Shown here: piece by piece, positions 37,335 through 46,726 of the stretch
Layout of the letters: each line of letters starts with the position of its first letter
How positions within the stretch are numbered: the stretch's first letter is position 1
Assembly: GCA_963841065.1 (NCBI GenBank)
Contig: CAWJBI010000035.1
Location: 1-64,000, forward strand
Direction: 5' to 3'
DNA from: M0108 sp963841065
Lineage (GTDB): Bacteria; Pseudomonadota; Gammaproteobacteria; Chromatiales; Chromatiaceae
DNA: 64,000 bases
Program-made: the position numbers and the translations under genes
The notes under the pieces: model-generated
Database searches by the model: none
Told to the model about the DNA's origin: nothing
The model's input: the letters and a program-made list of their open reading frames with translations, nothing else

Positions 37335-39239
37335 TCACTTTTCGAAATAGGTATAACCACGCAGGCTGGCGCCGAAGGCCTCCAGTATCCGCTGTCGTTC
37401 GGGAGGTGAGATCTTGCCGTCCCGCACTGCGGCCTCCGCCGTCATGCGCAGCCGTTCCCGTAACTCGCGCGGGTCGTATTCGACGTAACCCAGGACGTCG
37501 GCGATGCTGTCGCCGGGGATTTCCTTGACGAAATCAAAGCCGCCCTCGGGCTTGAGACGGACGCTGACGACATGGGTGTCGCCCATGAGGTTATGCAGGC
37601 CCCCGAGGGTCTCCTGGTAAGCGCCGACCAAAAAGACGCCCAGGTAATACTCCTCCCCCGCGCGCAAGGGGTGGACGGGCAGGGTGCGGTGGACATGGTG
37701 GGTGTCGATGAAGCGGTCGATCTTGCCATCGCTGTCGCAGGTGATATCGGCGATAACCGCCAGGCGCGTCGGCTCCTCTTGGTGGCGATGCAAGGGCACG
37801 ACCGGAAAGAGTTGACAAATGGCCCAAACGTCTGGTAGGGACTGGAAGACACTGAAATTGCCGTAGTAGATGTCGGCCACGCTGTCGGCCAGGCCCATCA
37901 ACTCCGCTGGTATCGGCACGCCCACCGCCAATTCCCCCGCGATGCGCTGAATAATCTTGAGGAAGAGGCTCTCCGCCAGGGCCATGGCACGCAGGCGGAT
38001 ATGACCACGACGAAAGAGGTCCCGTATCTCGTCCAGGTAGTAGTGGGCGTCGTTGTAACATTCCTGGAGGTTGTTTGCGGAGAGGTCCTCCTCCACCTGC
38101 CGCAGGCAGTGGAGTTGCGGATGCTCCTCGGGGTCCAGGCGGTCGGGCAGGGGGGCCGGCTCGAAGCGGGTCACGTCCAGGGCATTGAAGACCAGGATGG
38201 AGGCGTAGGCGACGGTAGCCCGCCCGGATTCCGTAATGAGGGTCGGGTGAGCCACCCCGGCTGGGTCCAGTACGGTCATGACCGCCTCGACCACGTCGGT
38301 GCAATACTCGTCCAGGGAGTAATTTTTGCTGTGGGGGTGGTTGGCGTTGGCGCCCTCGTAATCCACAGCCAGGCCGCCGCCCAAGTCCAGGAAACCCAGA
38401 CGCGCCCCTTCCCGGACCAACTCCACATAGTAGCGACAGGCCTCCAGAACCCCGTTGCGGATGTCACGGATGTTGGGGATCTGGGAACCCAGGTGATAGT
38501 GCAGGAGTTCCAGGCACTCGAGCATGTCCCGACTGCGTAACTCTTCCACTAGGTCCATGAGTTGATGGGGGGTTAGGCCGAAGAGGCTGCGGTCGCCGCT
38601 GGTCTCGTTCCAGAGGCCGCCCACCCGGGAGGCGAGCTTGATCCGCGCGCCGATACGGGGACGAACTCCGGTCTGCTCGGCGCAGGCCAGTAGGATGGGC
38701 AGCTCCGCCGGGGTCTCGACCACGAAGAGGCACTGGTAACCAATCCGTTGGGCTAGCAGGCCCAGCTCAAAGAATTCCCGGTCCTTGTAACCGTTGCAGA
38801 TGATGAGACCGTCGCGGCCAGCGAGGGCGAAGAGGGCGATGATGAGTTCGGCCTTGCTACCAGCCTCCAGGCCATGGCTATAGCGAGCACCAAAGGCCGT
38901 GACCTCCTCGACGACCTGACGCTGCTGATTGACCTTGATGGGAAAGACGCCCCTATACGCGCCCTGGTAGCCCAGGTTGGCGATGGCGGCGTGAAAGCTC
39001 TCATGAATGCGAGTGATTTGGGCGTAGAGGAGATTCTCTACCCGCAGCAAGGCCGGCGCCCGCAGGCCGCGCTGATACATGCCGGAGAGGATGTCCAGGA
39101 GTGGCACCTCAACCCGGCCGCTGGGGAAGTCCACCCCCACCGTGACCTTGCCCTCCTCGGAAAGGCCGAAATATCCAGCACCCCAATAGGGAATGCGATA
39201 TAGATCTCCGGCCTGGGCAAGGGTCCATTCTTGAAACAT
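37335..39239 (-). CDS. speA: Biosynthetic arginine decarboxylase
   Basis: 634 residues, full length. PLP-dependent; makes agmatine from arginine, the first step to putrescine. N-terminal DLYRIPYWGAGYFGLSEEGK, PLP lysine in GVFPIKVNQQRQVVEEV, LEAGSKAEL, HYHLGSQIPNIRDIRNGVLE, the DLGGGLAVDYEG barrel loop, and the C-terminal DVLGYVEYDPRELRERLR. First gene of the polyamine cluster; 73 bp to the dehydrogenase. Intact. Confidence 0.96.
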   Translation of the reverse strand: MFQEWTLAQAGDLYRIPYWGAGYFGLSEEGKVTVGVDFPSGRVEVPLLDILSGMYQRGLRAPALLRVENLLYAQITRIHESFHAAIANLGYQGAYRGVFPIKVNQQRQVVEEVTAFGARYSHGLEAGSKAELIIALFALAGRDGLIICNGYKDREFFELGLLAQRIGYQCLFVVETPAELPILLACAEQTGVRPRIGARIKLASRVGGLWNETSGDRSLFGLTPHQLMDLVEELRSRDMLECLELLHYHLGSQIPNIRDIRNGVLEACRYYVELVREGARLGFLDLGGGLAVDYEGANANHPHSKNYSLDEYCTDVVEAVMTVLDPAGVAHPTLITESGRATVAYASILVFNALDVTRFEPAPLPDRLDPEEHPQLHCLRQVEEDLSANNLQECYNDAHYYLDEIRDLFRRGHIRLRAMALAESLFLKIIQRIAGELAVGVPIPAELMGLADSVADIYYGNFSVFQSLPDVWAICQLFPVVPLHRHQEEPTRLAVIADITCDSDGKIDRFIDTHHVHRTLPVHPLRAGEEYYLGVFLVGAYQETLGGLHNLMGDTHVVSVRLKPEGGFDFVKEIPGDSIADVLGYVEYDPRELRERLRMTAEAAVRDGKISPPERQRILEAFGASLRGYTYFEK

Positions 39240-39314
39240 CAGAACCGGCTTATTACGCGAATTGAGACTTGAGTAAGATGCCCGAAAGGAAACTAAACCT
39301 CAAGAGGTAAAGCG

Positions 39315-40277
39315 ATGGCTGGGTTAGCCTTAGAATGTTATCCCATTCTTGTTACCATCCCTCGGCGCCAGGTTGGCCTGGGTATGAGGTTTCCCGAATG
39401 TGTGAACAGCTTTTCAACTTTTCATCATGACCCCAGGATCACCCGCGGTGCGTTACACCTGATGTACTCAAGGCCCGCCCATACCGACATTCACCCCGAC
39501 CCCTTGCAGGTCCCTGTTACCGAAACGGCGGAGGTGGCGGTTGAACTCAACGACCTCGGCCGCGCCTTCGCGGGTACCCAGGTGATCGATGGCCTTAATC
39601 TTCGTATCCCAGGGGGAGAATTCCTGGCCCTGCTGGGGGCCTCGGGCTGCGGCAAGACGACCTTGCTGCGCCTGATCGCCGGGCTGGACTGCCCGGATGG
39701 GGGCGAAATCCGGCTCGCCCCCGCTGCCCAGGCCAAGGCCTATGTCTTCCAGGATGCCTGCCTGCTGCCTTGGCGCCGGGTCCTGGACAATGTCGCCCTG
39801 CCACTGGAGTTGAAGGGGGTCCCCCGGGCCGAGCGTCAGGCCATCGCCCGCCAGCTCATCCAGACCGTGGGGCTCGGCGCGGCCCTGGACCGCTTTCCCG
39901 ACGAGCTGTCCGGTGGCATGAAGATGCGCGTCTCCCTGGCACGGGCCCTGGTCACCCAGCCGCGCCTCCTACTCCTCGATGAACCCTTTGCGGCCCTGGA
40001 CGAATTCACCCGTCAATACCTGGACGATCACCTTCAGGCCCTTTTTCTCGATCGCCGCATGACGGTGGTGTTCGTGACTCACTCCATCGCCGAGGCCGTC
40101 TTTCTCGCCGATCGCGTGGTCATGCTCGGCCCCCGGGGTGGTGGCATTGTCCTGGATCATCGGGTGGCACTGCCCCGTCCCCGGGATGCGGGTACCCGGG
40201 TCTCGGCGGCTTATCTGGCCCAGATCCAGTGCCTCGCCGCAGCCCTGAACCATGAAGTGAAGGGAGAGGGGCTATGA
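39315..40277 (+). CDS. ABC transporter ATPase, NitT/TauT/thiamine-precursor type
   Basis: 320 residues if started at the ATG at 39315, which has a strong AGAGGTAAAGCG ribosome site. Homology begins only near residue 75, and an alternative ATG at 39462 (MYSRPAH) lacks a good site. Walker A GASGCGKTTLL, Q-loop FQDACLLPW, signature LSGGMKMRV, Walker B LLLLDEPFAALD, H-loop VTHS. Powers import with the following permease and binding protein. The unusually long N-terminus is odd. The permease start overlaps the stop (ATGA). Confidence 0.93.
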   Translation: MAGLALECYPILVTIPRRQVGLGMRFPECVNSFSTFHHDPRITRGALHLMYSRPAHTDIHPDPLQVPVTETAEVAVELNDLGRAFAGTQVIDGLNLRIPGGEFLALLGASGCGKTTLLRLIAGLDCPDGGEIRLAPAAQAKAYVFQDACLLPWRRVLDNVALPLELKGVPRAERQAIARQLIQTVGLGAALDRFPDELSGGMKMRVSLARALVTQPRLLLLDEPFAALDEFTRQYLDDHLQALFLDRRMTVVFVTHSIAEAVFLADRVVMLGPRGGGIVLDHRVALPRPRDAGTRVSAAYLAQIQCLAAALNHEVKGEGL

Positions 40278-41059
40278 GGATACCCTTCCGCCGGGCAGTC
40301 TGGCTGCCGCCCCTCCTCAGTTTTGCCGGCCTCACCCTGGCGTTGGAGCTGGGACTTGGGCTGGCGGAGATCCCCAGCTATCTGATGCCCCGCCCCTCGG
40401 AGGTCTTCAGGGCCCTCTATGTCAATGGGGCGGACTTGACCCGGGCCATCCTGCGTACCAGCCTCGCCGCCAGTGTCGGCTTGATCGCCAGCGCCCTGCT
40501 GGGCGTGGCGGCGGCCATTCTCCTGTCGAGCAATGACTGGATGCGGCGCGCCTTCTACCCCTACGCGGTCTTCTTTCAGACCGTGCCTATCATCGCCATC
40601 GCCCCGCTCCTAGTGATCTGGTTTGGCTATGGACTCAAGACCATCATTGCGGTCAGTTTTATCGTTTCGGTATTTCCAATTATCGCCAATACCTTGAGCG
40701 GCCTCTTGTCTACGGATCCGGCCTTGCGGGACCTCTTCCGATTGCACCAGGCCAGCACCCTGACCACCCTGGTGAAACTGCGCATCCCCGGCGCCATTCC
40801 CCAGTTTCTGACGGGCCTGCGTATCGCCTCCGGGCTGGCGGTCATTGGCACCATCGTGGGCGAGTTCGTGGCGGACGACTACCAGGATGGCGGCGGCATC
40901 GGCACCCTGGTCATGGTTTCCATCAAGGAACTGAAAACCGACAAGGTCTTCGCGGCGGTGCTCATGGCCTCGCTGCTGGGCCTCGTCTTCTTTGCCCTCA
41001 TCAACCTCATCAGCCACTTCACCCTGCGGCACTGGCATATCGCCGAAACTCGGGAGTAA
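40274..41059 (+). CDS. ABC transporter permease, NitT/TauT family
   Basis: 261 residues, about six membrane helices. The ATPase-coupling (EAA-like) loop sits around residues 155-185 (LFRLHQASTLTTLVKLRIPG). Typical segments: PRPSEVFRALY at the N-terminus and GLAVIGTIVGEFVADDYQDG. Translationally coupled to the ATPase (4-bp overlap) and followed 4 bp later by the binding protein. Confidence 0.93.
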   Translation: MRIPFRRAVWLPPLLSFAGLTLALELGLGLAEIPSYLMPRPSEVFRALYVNGADLTRAILRTSLAASVGLIASALLGVAAAILLSSNDWMRRAFYPYAVFFQTVPIIAIAPLLVIWFGYGLKTIIAVSFIVSVFPIIANTLSGLLSTDPALRDLFRLHQASTLTTLVKLRIPGAIPQFLTGLRIASGLAVIGTIVGEFVADDYQDGGGIGTLVMVSIKELKTDKVFAAVLMASLLGLVFFALINLISHFTLRHWHIAETRE

Positions 41060-41062
41060 CGC

Positions 41063-42022
41063 ATGACCCTCCAGCGCACAAGCTTCGGCCTCTTCCTCTT
41101 GTCCCTGCTCCTGTTCGCCGCTTGTTCCGGCGAGCAGGGCCCGCCCTCGGCCTTGCGGAAGACTGCGTTGCAGCTCAATTGGGTCCCGGAGCCGGAGTTT
41201 GGCGGCTATTACGCCGCCCAAGAGCGGGGCGCCTTCGTCGCCGAGGGGCTGGAGGTCGAGATTCGCCCGGGGGGCGCCCAGTCACCGGTGGAACAGATGG
41301 TGGCCGCTGGCCAGGTGGAGTTTGGCATCACCAGCGCCGACAGCCTGCTGATGGCCCGGGATCGGGGCGCCGATCTGGTGGCCATCTACGCGGCTTATCA
41401 GTCTTTCCCCGAGGGCATCATGGTCCACGCCAGCCGGGGTCTGAATTCCATGGCGGAGGTCTTCCAGGGGGGCACCCTGGGGGTCATCCCGGGCACGCCT
41501 TTCCTGAAGCTGCTGGAGCGGGAGTACGGGCTGGGGAAGATGAAGGTGGTGCCCCACGACAACAATATCGCCCCCTTCCTGCACGATCCCCGGATGGCTC
41601 AGCAATGTTTCATCAGCTCCGAGCCCATCGTCGCCCGTCGTGCCGGGGCGGACCCCCAAGTCTTCATGCTCAAGGATATCGGTTTTAACCCCTACACTGG
41701 CCTCATCATCACGCGGCGGCAAACCCTGGAGGCGCATCCCGACCGGGTCCGGGCCCTGGTGCGTGCCGTTCGCCGGGGTTGGCAGGCCTATCTGGCCGAT
41801 CCAGGCCTCGCCAATGGCATCATGCACGCCCTCAATCCCACCATGGCCGCCGAGACCTTCGCCGAGGCGGCCCTCATCCAGCAGCCCCTCATTCAGGGGC
41901 AACTGGATGATGGCTCTTTGGGAACCATGACGCTGGAGCGGTGGCGGACGCTGGCCGAACAACTGCACGGCCTGGGTCTCATCGATCGGGTGGAGCCGGA
42001 GCGGGCCTTCGTCAATCCCTGA
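41063..42022 (+). CDS. ABC transporter substrate-binding lipoprotein, NMT1/THI5-like
   Basis: 319 residues. Lipobox LLFAACS places it as a periplasmic lipoprotein. LQLNWVPEPEFGGYYAAQER, GAFVAEGLEVEI, VEFGITSADSLLMARD and QSFPEGIMV are typical of the NMT1/ThiY group that binds pyrimidine thiamine precursors. No TPP riboswitch was found upstream, so the ligand remains open (pyrimidine precursor, or a taurine- or nitrate-like anion). Confidence 0.9.
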   Translation: MTLQRTSFGLFLLSLLLFAACSGEQGPPSALRKTALQLNWVPEPEFGGYYAAQERGAFVAEGLEVEIRPGGAQSPVEQMVAAGQVEFGITSADSLLMARDRGADLVAIYAAYQSFPEGIMVHASRGLNSMAEVFQGGTLGVIPGTPFLKLLEREYGLGKMKVVPHDNNIAPFLHDPRMAQQCFISSEPIVARRAGADPQVFMLKDIGFNPYTGLIITRRQTLEAHPDRVRALVRAVRRGWQAYLADPGLANGIMHALNPTMAAETFAEAALIQQPLIQGQLDDGSLGTMTLERWRTLAEQLHGLGLIDRVEPERAFVNP

Positions 42023-42084
42023 AACCTGGGGCTTAGGCCGGGCGGGTAGGCCTACCCCGGGGTTGCCGGGGTGGCTCACCGGGA

Positions 42085-42236
42085 CGTAAACCCTTTGACC
42101 CCCCCAACCCTCACCCCCTCTCCCCAGCCCTCCCCCGCGAGGGGGGGGGAGAGGAGAAAACCCTCTCCAGCCCTCCCCCGTGAGGGGAGGGAGCAAGAAA
42201 TCAGTGGCTTGAGCTACGGAACCCAACCCGGGCGGC
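42085..42236 (-). repeat. Dispersed GC-rich palindromic repeat (two overlapping copies)
   Basis: On the minus strand it reads GGGTTCCGTAGCTCAAGCCA, CTGATTTCTTGCTCCCTCCC, then a palindrome (CTCCC...GGGGGAGGGCTGG), followed by a second palindrome and GAGAGGGGGTGAGGG. The same unit occurs at 49757-49808, 60001-60114 and 60241-60354. It fills most of the 305-bp gap between the binding protein and ccmI. A GC hairpin (CCCCGG/CCGGGG) near 42055-42071 may end the ABC transcript. Confidence 0.8.
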
Positions 42237-42327
42237 CGGGGGTTTGAAGGCTTATACCTGGGCTAGGGTGGCCATCATGACGTTGCGCGCGTCGTTATCG
42301 TCCGAGGTTTGCAGGCTTGTGCTGGGG

Positions 42328-43695
42328 CTAGGGCCTGACGCGGTTGATGACCAGTTGCAGCGAGGAGGTCTCCGCGGGCGCCAGCGGTCCCATCTCGCCC
42401 TCCAGATCGCCGCTTTGGGGCACGGCCTGGCCGCTGGCGGAGATGCGGGCGCCGACCATCACCTGCGGGAAGTTGGACAGGCGCATTTCGGGGGTCATGG
42501 CCAGGCTGTCGTCGAGGGTAACGGTGATGGGCAGATCCGCGACCCGCAGGCGCTTGACGGCCAGGGGCATGGGCGGGCCAGAGGCGGCCTTGGCATAGAT
42601 GAAGAGGCTCTGGTTGGGGTTGGCCTTGGACTTGAGGGGTTCCGCCAGGCTGACGGCGACCTGGATGGACGGGCCCTGGGCGGCGCGGGCTGGCGCGGGC
42701 TCGGGCTTGGCGGCGGGGCTGACCCCAGCCGTGGGTCCAACCGTGGCCCCGGGGCTGGTAACCCTGGCCGGGGTCGGCGTAGGGGGGGGCGGGGGGCTGG
42801 TCGCGGTTGTGGCCAGAGGCAGGCCGCCCTGTTCGCGGGCGTCCGCGATGAATTGCCGCAATTCCGATGCGTCCTCGCCAGCGGCGTCCAAGTCGAGCGC
42901 CAAGGCTTCCCAGCGCTTCACGGCCAAGGGAAATTCTCCCGCTTGATAGGCGACGAGGCCGTTGAGCCAACGCCCCGTGGCGTGCTTGGGCTCGATGACG
43001 AGGGCGGCGGCGATCAGCTCGGCTGGCCGGCCGGCTAGCTGGCCATTGGCGGCGGTGGCCAGGGCCTGGGCTAAGTTGATCATGACCTCGGGGTTTTGCG
43101 GGGCCAGGCTCAGAGCCCGGGCGAGGGCGGCGGCGCCTTTATCGGGCTGATTCAGGGCGACATAGGTCCGCCCCAGCATCAGCCAGCCTTCGAGTTGGTT
43201 GGGATTCTCCTCCATCTTGGCGGCCAGGCGCTCGACCATGACTTCGAGGGAGGCGGCCTGTTGAGCACCACCCGCGCCGTGGTCTGGCGGCGTGCTGGCG
43301 GTCGCAACGGCGGCCGTCTCGAGACGCGGGATGATAGCGCTGTGGCCAATGGCGAGATACAGGCCGACGGCGAAGGCCGGCAGGGCCAGGGCCAGGATCA
43401 GGGCGGTGAAGGGGGCCGTGCCCGGGGCGGAGGTGGCGGCAGGGGCACCCTGGCCCTTGACGTCATGCAGGAGTTCCCGCTCCAGGTCCTGGCGCGCGTC
43501 CTGGTATTGGCCTCTTTCCAGTTTACCCGCCGCCATGTCGGCATCCAGTTCCACGAGCTGCTGCCGAAAGACGTCAAGATTGAGCTGGTCCTGATCCGTC
43601 TCCGCCGTGGCCTCGCGCCGGGACAGGAGGGGCGGAATCACGAAGAGGAGAGCCAGGCCGGCGAGGCCGGCGGTGAGAATCCAGAAGATGGTCAT
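42328..43695 (-). CDS. ccmI: Cytochrome c maturation protein CcmI (TPR)
   Basis: 455 residues. Two membrane helices (residues 3-22 and about 95-115) flank a cytoplasmic leucine-zipper-like loop (NLDVFRQQLVELDADMAAGK). The periplasmic part has TPR repeats (LEGWLMLGRTYVALNQPDKG) and then a Pro/Ala linker. The C-terminal beta-rich domain starts near 350 (PSIQVAVSLAEPLKSKANPN). It chaperones apocytochrome c to the CcmF/H lyase. Last gene of ccmABCDEFGHI, overlapping ccmH by 4 bp. Confidence 0.93.
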   Translation of the reverse strand: MTIFWILTAGLAGLALLFVIPPLLSRREATAETDQDQLNLDVFRQQLVELDADMAAGKLERGQYQDARQDLERELLHDVKGQGAPAATSAPGTAPFTALILALALPAFAVGLYLAIGHSAIIPRLETAAVATASTPPDHGAGGAQQAASLEVMVERLAAKMEENPNQLEGWLMLGRTYVALNQPDKGAAALARALSLAPQNPEVMINLAQALATAANGQLAGRPAELIAAALVIEPKHATGRWLNGLVAYQAGEFPLAVKRWEALALDLDAAGEDASELRQFIADAREQGGLPLATTATSPPPPPTPTPARVTSPGATVGPTAGVSPAAKPEPAPARAAQGPSIQVAVSLAEPLKSKANPNQSLFIYAKAASGPPMPLAVKRLRVADLPITVTLDDSLAMTPEMRLSNFPQVMVGARISASGQAVPQSGDLEGEMGPLAPAETSSLQLVINRVRP

Positions 43696-44180
43696 GCCTT
43701 GTCCTTGTTGGGGTTCGAGTCATCCGCCAGAAGGGCTTGCAGCCGCTGCCTTTCCTCCGGTGACAACGCCTCTTCCCGGGCCTCTTTCTTCTTGCGCAGG
43801 GTGAGGAGTAAAAAGAGGCCGCCGACTCCGGCGAGCAGCAGGGGCCCAAACCAGAGGGGGTAGGTGGAGGGTTTGAGCGGCGGGTCATAGAGGACAAAAT
43901 CGCCGTAGCGATCGACCAGGAAGGTGATGACCTCCTCGCGGGACTTGCCAGACTGCAGCAGGCGATAGACCTCCTTGCGCAGGTCCTGGGCCAGATCGGC
44001 CTGGGAACCGGCCAGGGACTCGTTCTGGCACACCAGGCAGCGTAGCTCGGCCGTCAGGCGACGGAAATCCTCGGCCTGGGCGGGGTCCTGAAACTTGAAT
44101 TCCTCCAGGGTGTAGGCCCCGAGGGAGGGGGCGACCAGCAGCCCCGCCAGCAGCAAGGCCGGCCATTGCGGCTTGATCAT
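43692..44180 (-). CDS. ccmH: Cytochrome c maturation protein CcmH
   Basis: 162 residues from the ATG at 44180. Signal peptide, then the redox motif LRCLVCQNESLAGSQADLAQ (about residues 43-62), which reduces the CXXCH thiols of apocytochrome, and a single C-terminal membrane helix (WFGPLLLAGVGGLFLLLTL). Overlaps both ccmG (44177-44180) and ccmI. Confidence 0.95.
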   Translation of the reverse strand: MIKPQWPALLLAGLLVAPSLGAYTLEEFKFQDPAQAEDFRRLTAELRCLVCQNESLAGSQADLAQDLRKEVYRLLQSGKSREEVITFLVDRYGDFVLYDPPLKPSTYPLWFGPLLLAGVGGLFLLLTLRKKKEAREEALSPEERQRLQALLADDSNPNKDKA

Positions 44181-44734
44181 GTCCGGGATTCCTTGCACTT
44201 CTTGGTGGTCAGGTCGATGGTGGGGGCCATTTCCGTCTCCCAGGTCCCAGGTGCGACGGGACCAATTTTCTTGAAACAAATCCGGCCCTCGCCATCGACC
44301 AGGAAGGTCTCCGGCGCGCCATAGACGCCCCAGTTGATGCCCGCCTGGTTGTCCGGGTCAAAGGCGCTGACCCGGTAGGGATTGCCGGAGGTCTGCAACA
44401 TCTGCTTGGCGTCCTCCTCCGTGTCCTTCCAGTTCAGGCCCAGGATCTGGACCTCCTTGAGCTCGCGTGCCAGGCGCATGAGCTGGGTGTGCTCGGCGCG
44501 GCAGGAGTGGCACCAGGAGGCCCAGACATTGAGGAGGGAGACCTTGCCCAGCAAGTCGGCGCGGGAGACGGTGCGGGCCGGATCTCCCAGGGCCGGGAGC
44601 GAAAACTCGGGGGCCGGCTTGCCGATCAAGGGCGAGGGCACCTTGCTGGGGTCCGTGGTCAGCCCAAAAAAGAGCAGGGCGACCAGGACGCCGAACAAGC
44701 CCAGAGGGATAAGAAATTTCAGTGACTTACCCAT
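44177..44734 (-). CDS. ccmG: Thiol:disulfide interchange protein CcmG/DsbE
   Basis: 185 residues. N-terminal membrane anchor (IPLGLFGVLVALLFFG), then a thioredoxin fold with active site WASWCHSCRAEH (about residues 72-83) and the cis-Pro loop GAPETFLVDGEGRI. The second residue between the cysteines is His-Ser rather than the commoner Pro-Thr/Ser type. Keeps apocytochrome thiols reduced. 3 bp from ccmF. Confidence 0.95.
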   Translation of the reverse strand: MGKSLKFLIPLGLFGVLVALLFFGLTTDPSKVPSPLIGKPAPEFSLPALGDPARTVSRADLLGKVSLLNVWASWCHSCRAEHTQLMRLARELKEVQILGLNWKDTEEDAKQMLQTSGNPYRVSAFDPDNQAGINWGVYGAPETFLVDGEGRICFKKIGPVAPGTWETEMAPTIDLTTKKCKESRT

Positions 44735-44737
44735 GTC

Positions 44738-46726
44738 TCAACTCCTGATGGCGGTGGCGCCGGCGGGGAGGGTCGCGGCTTTGCGGGCGAGGCGATAACG
44801 CCGGTCCGTGATCGCCAGCAAGCCACCCAGGGCCATGAAGACCGCCCCCAGCCAGATCCAGCGCACATAGGGCTTGTAGTAGAGGCGCAAGGCCCAGTCG
44901 CCGCCATCCAGGGGTTCGCCGAGGGAGACGTAGAGATCGCGGGTCAGACCCCAGTCGATGGAGGCCTCGGTCATGGGCTTCTGGGAGGCGAAGTAGTTGC
45001 GCTTTTCCGGCCAGAGCTCGGCGATCTGGCGATCACCCTCGAAGACCTGAAAATGACCGCGCGCCGCGATGTAATTAGGCCCGCGCTCGTTCTTGACGCC
45101 CTGGAACAGGAAGCGGTAGCCCGCCACCTCCTGCGCATCCCCCGGCGACATCCGCACATCCTTTTCCTGGCCAAAGTTAGAGACCATGGTGGCGCCGACG
45201 ATGAACATGGCCACGCCCAGATGGGCCAGCACCATGCCGTAGAAACTGCGGCCATTGCCCGCCAGGTCGGTGAAGAAGGCGCCGGGGCTGGTCTTGTGGC
45301 GCAGGCGATCGCGGACCACCAGGACATGAGAGGCCAGCAGCCAGGCCGCCAGGCCGATGCCAATGGGCACCAGAAACCAGCCTTCGGCGAGAAGGGGCAT
45401 GAAGACCACGGTCAGCAAGAAGGCCAGTCCCGCCACCACAAAGGGTACCCAGAGTTCACGTATCAGGCGACCGGGATCATCCTGCTTCCAGCGCGTCCAG
45501 GGGCCTATGCCCATGAGCAGGGCCAGGAAGGGGGTGACGGCCACGAACATGGTGTTGAACCAGGGAAAGCCCACGGAGATCTTGCCCCAGCCCATGGCCT
45601 CGTAGATGAGGGGGGCGAGGGTGCCGAGCAGGATGAAGGCGGTGAGCAGGGTCAGCAAGAGGTTGTTGGAGAGGAGCAGGCTCTCGCGGGACAGCAACTC
45701 GAAGCGCCCCCCGCCGGAGACGGCGGGCGCCCGCCAGGCATAGAGGGCCAGGGAACCCCCGATGACTAGGCAAAGGAAGACGAGAATGAAGGCACCGCGC
45801 GCCGGGTCGGTGGCGAAGGCGTGGACCGATGTCAGGACGCCGGAGCGGACCAGGAAGGTGCCCAGCAGGCTCAGGGAGAAGGCGGTGATGGCCAGCAGCA
45901 CGGTCCAACTCTTGAAGGCCCCGCGCTTTTCCGTCACCGCCAGGGAGTGAATCAGGGCGGTACCAGCCAGCCAGGGCATGAAGGAGGCGTTTTCCACCGG
46001 GTCCCAGAACCACCAGCCGCCCCATCCCAGTTCGTAGTAGGCCCACCAGCTCCCCAGGGCGATGCCGAGGGTGAGGAAGATCCAGGCCGTGGTCGTCCAG
46101 GGGCGCGACCACCGCGCCCAGGAGGCGTCCAGCTTGCCCCCCAGCAGGGCGGCGATGGCGAAGGCGAAGGCGACGGAGAAGCCCACATAGCCCATGTACA
46201 GCAAGGGCGGGTGGACGGCCAGGCCGAAGTCCTGGAGCAGGGGATTGAGGTCACGTCCCTCCAGCGGCATCGGGAAGATGCGGTCGAAGGGGTTGGAGGT
46301 CAGCAACATAAAGAGCAGGAAGCCGATCCCCACCATGCCCATGACGGCCAGCACCCGGGCCACGACCTGGAGCGGCAGATTGCGGCTGAGGGTGGCGACG
46401 GCGGCGCCCCAGGCGGCGAGAAAGGTCGCCCAGAGCAGCAGGGAGCCCTCGTGGGCACCCCACAGCGCCGAGACCTTAAAGAGGGTCGGCATCAGGGTAT
46501 TGGAGTTACTGGCGACATAGACGACGGAGAAGTCGTCGGTCAGAAAGGCCTGCAGCAGGAGGGCGAAGGCGATGGCGGCGAAGATGAATTGCCCCCAGGC
46601 CAGGGGACGGGCCATGTTCATCCAGTTGCGGTTGCCGGAGTAGGACCCCGCCAGGGGGACCGAGGCCTGGATCAGGGCCAGGCCCAGCGCCAGGATCAGG
46701 GCAAAGTGGCCGAGTTCGGGGATCAT
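44738..46726 (-). CDS. ccmF: Heme lyase subunit CcmF (reading frame continuous with ccmE)
   Basis: 662 residues from the ATG at 46726 (MIPELGHFALILALGLALIQ), which has its own GGAG ribosome site nine bases upstream. About 14 membrane helices. WWD-type heme motif in WGGWWFWDPVENASFMPWLA (about residues 240-260), AVHPPLLYMGYVG, and periplasmic heme-ligand histidines. Transfers heme from CcmE to apocytochrome with CcmH/I. No stop codon separates it from the upstream ccmE frame, so a 839-residue CcmE-CcmF fusion could be made as well. Confidence 0.93.
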   Translation of the reverse strand: MIPELGHFALILALGLALIQASVPLAGSYSGNRNWMNMARPLAWGQFIFAAIAFALLLQAFLTDDFSVVYVASNSNTLMPTLFKVSALWGAHEGSLLLWATFLAAWGAAVATLSRNLPLQVVARVLAVMGMVGIGFLLFMLLTSNPFDRIFPMPLEGRDLNPLLQDFGLAVHPPLLYMGYVGFSVAFAFAIAALLGGKLDASWARWSRPWTTTAWIFLTLGIALGSWWAYYELGWGGWWFWDPVENASFMPWLAGTALIHSLAVTEKRGAFKSWTVLLAITAFSLSLLGTFLVRSGVLTSVHAFATDPARGAFILVFLCLVIGGSLALYAWRAPAVSGGGRFELLSRESLLLSNNLLLTLLTAFILLGTLAPLIYEAMGWGKISVGFPWFNTMFVAVTPFLALLMGIGPWTRWKQDDPGRLIRELWVPFVVAGLAFLLTVVFMPLLAEGWFLVPIGIGLAAWLLASHVLVVRDRLRHKTSPGAFFTDLAGNGRSFYGMVLAHLGVAMFIVGATMVSNFGQEKDVRMSPGDAQEVAGYRFLFQGVKNERGPNYIAARGHFQVFEGDRQIAELWPEKRNYFASQKPMTEASIDWGLTRDLYVSLGEPLDGGDWALRLYYKPYVRWIWLGAVFMALGGLLAITDRRYRLARKAATLPAGATAIRS

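Noticed and set aside
39240..39314. Thiamine (TPP) riboswitch before the NMT1-type importer
   Set aside because: The CTGAGA and GAACCTGA-type core elements are absent here and in the following 150 bp.
42085..42236. CRISPR array
   Set aside because: The repeats are palindromic, few, imperfect and dispersed, with no regular spacers; no cas genes in the window.
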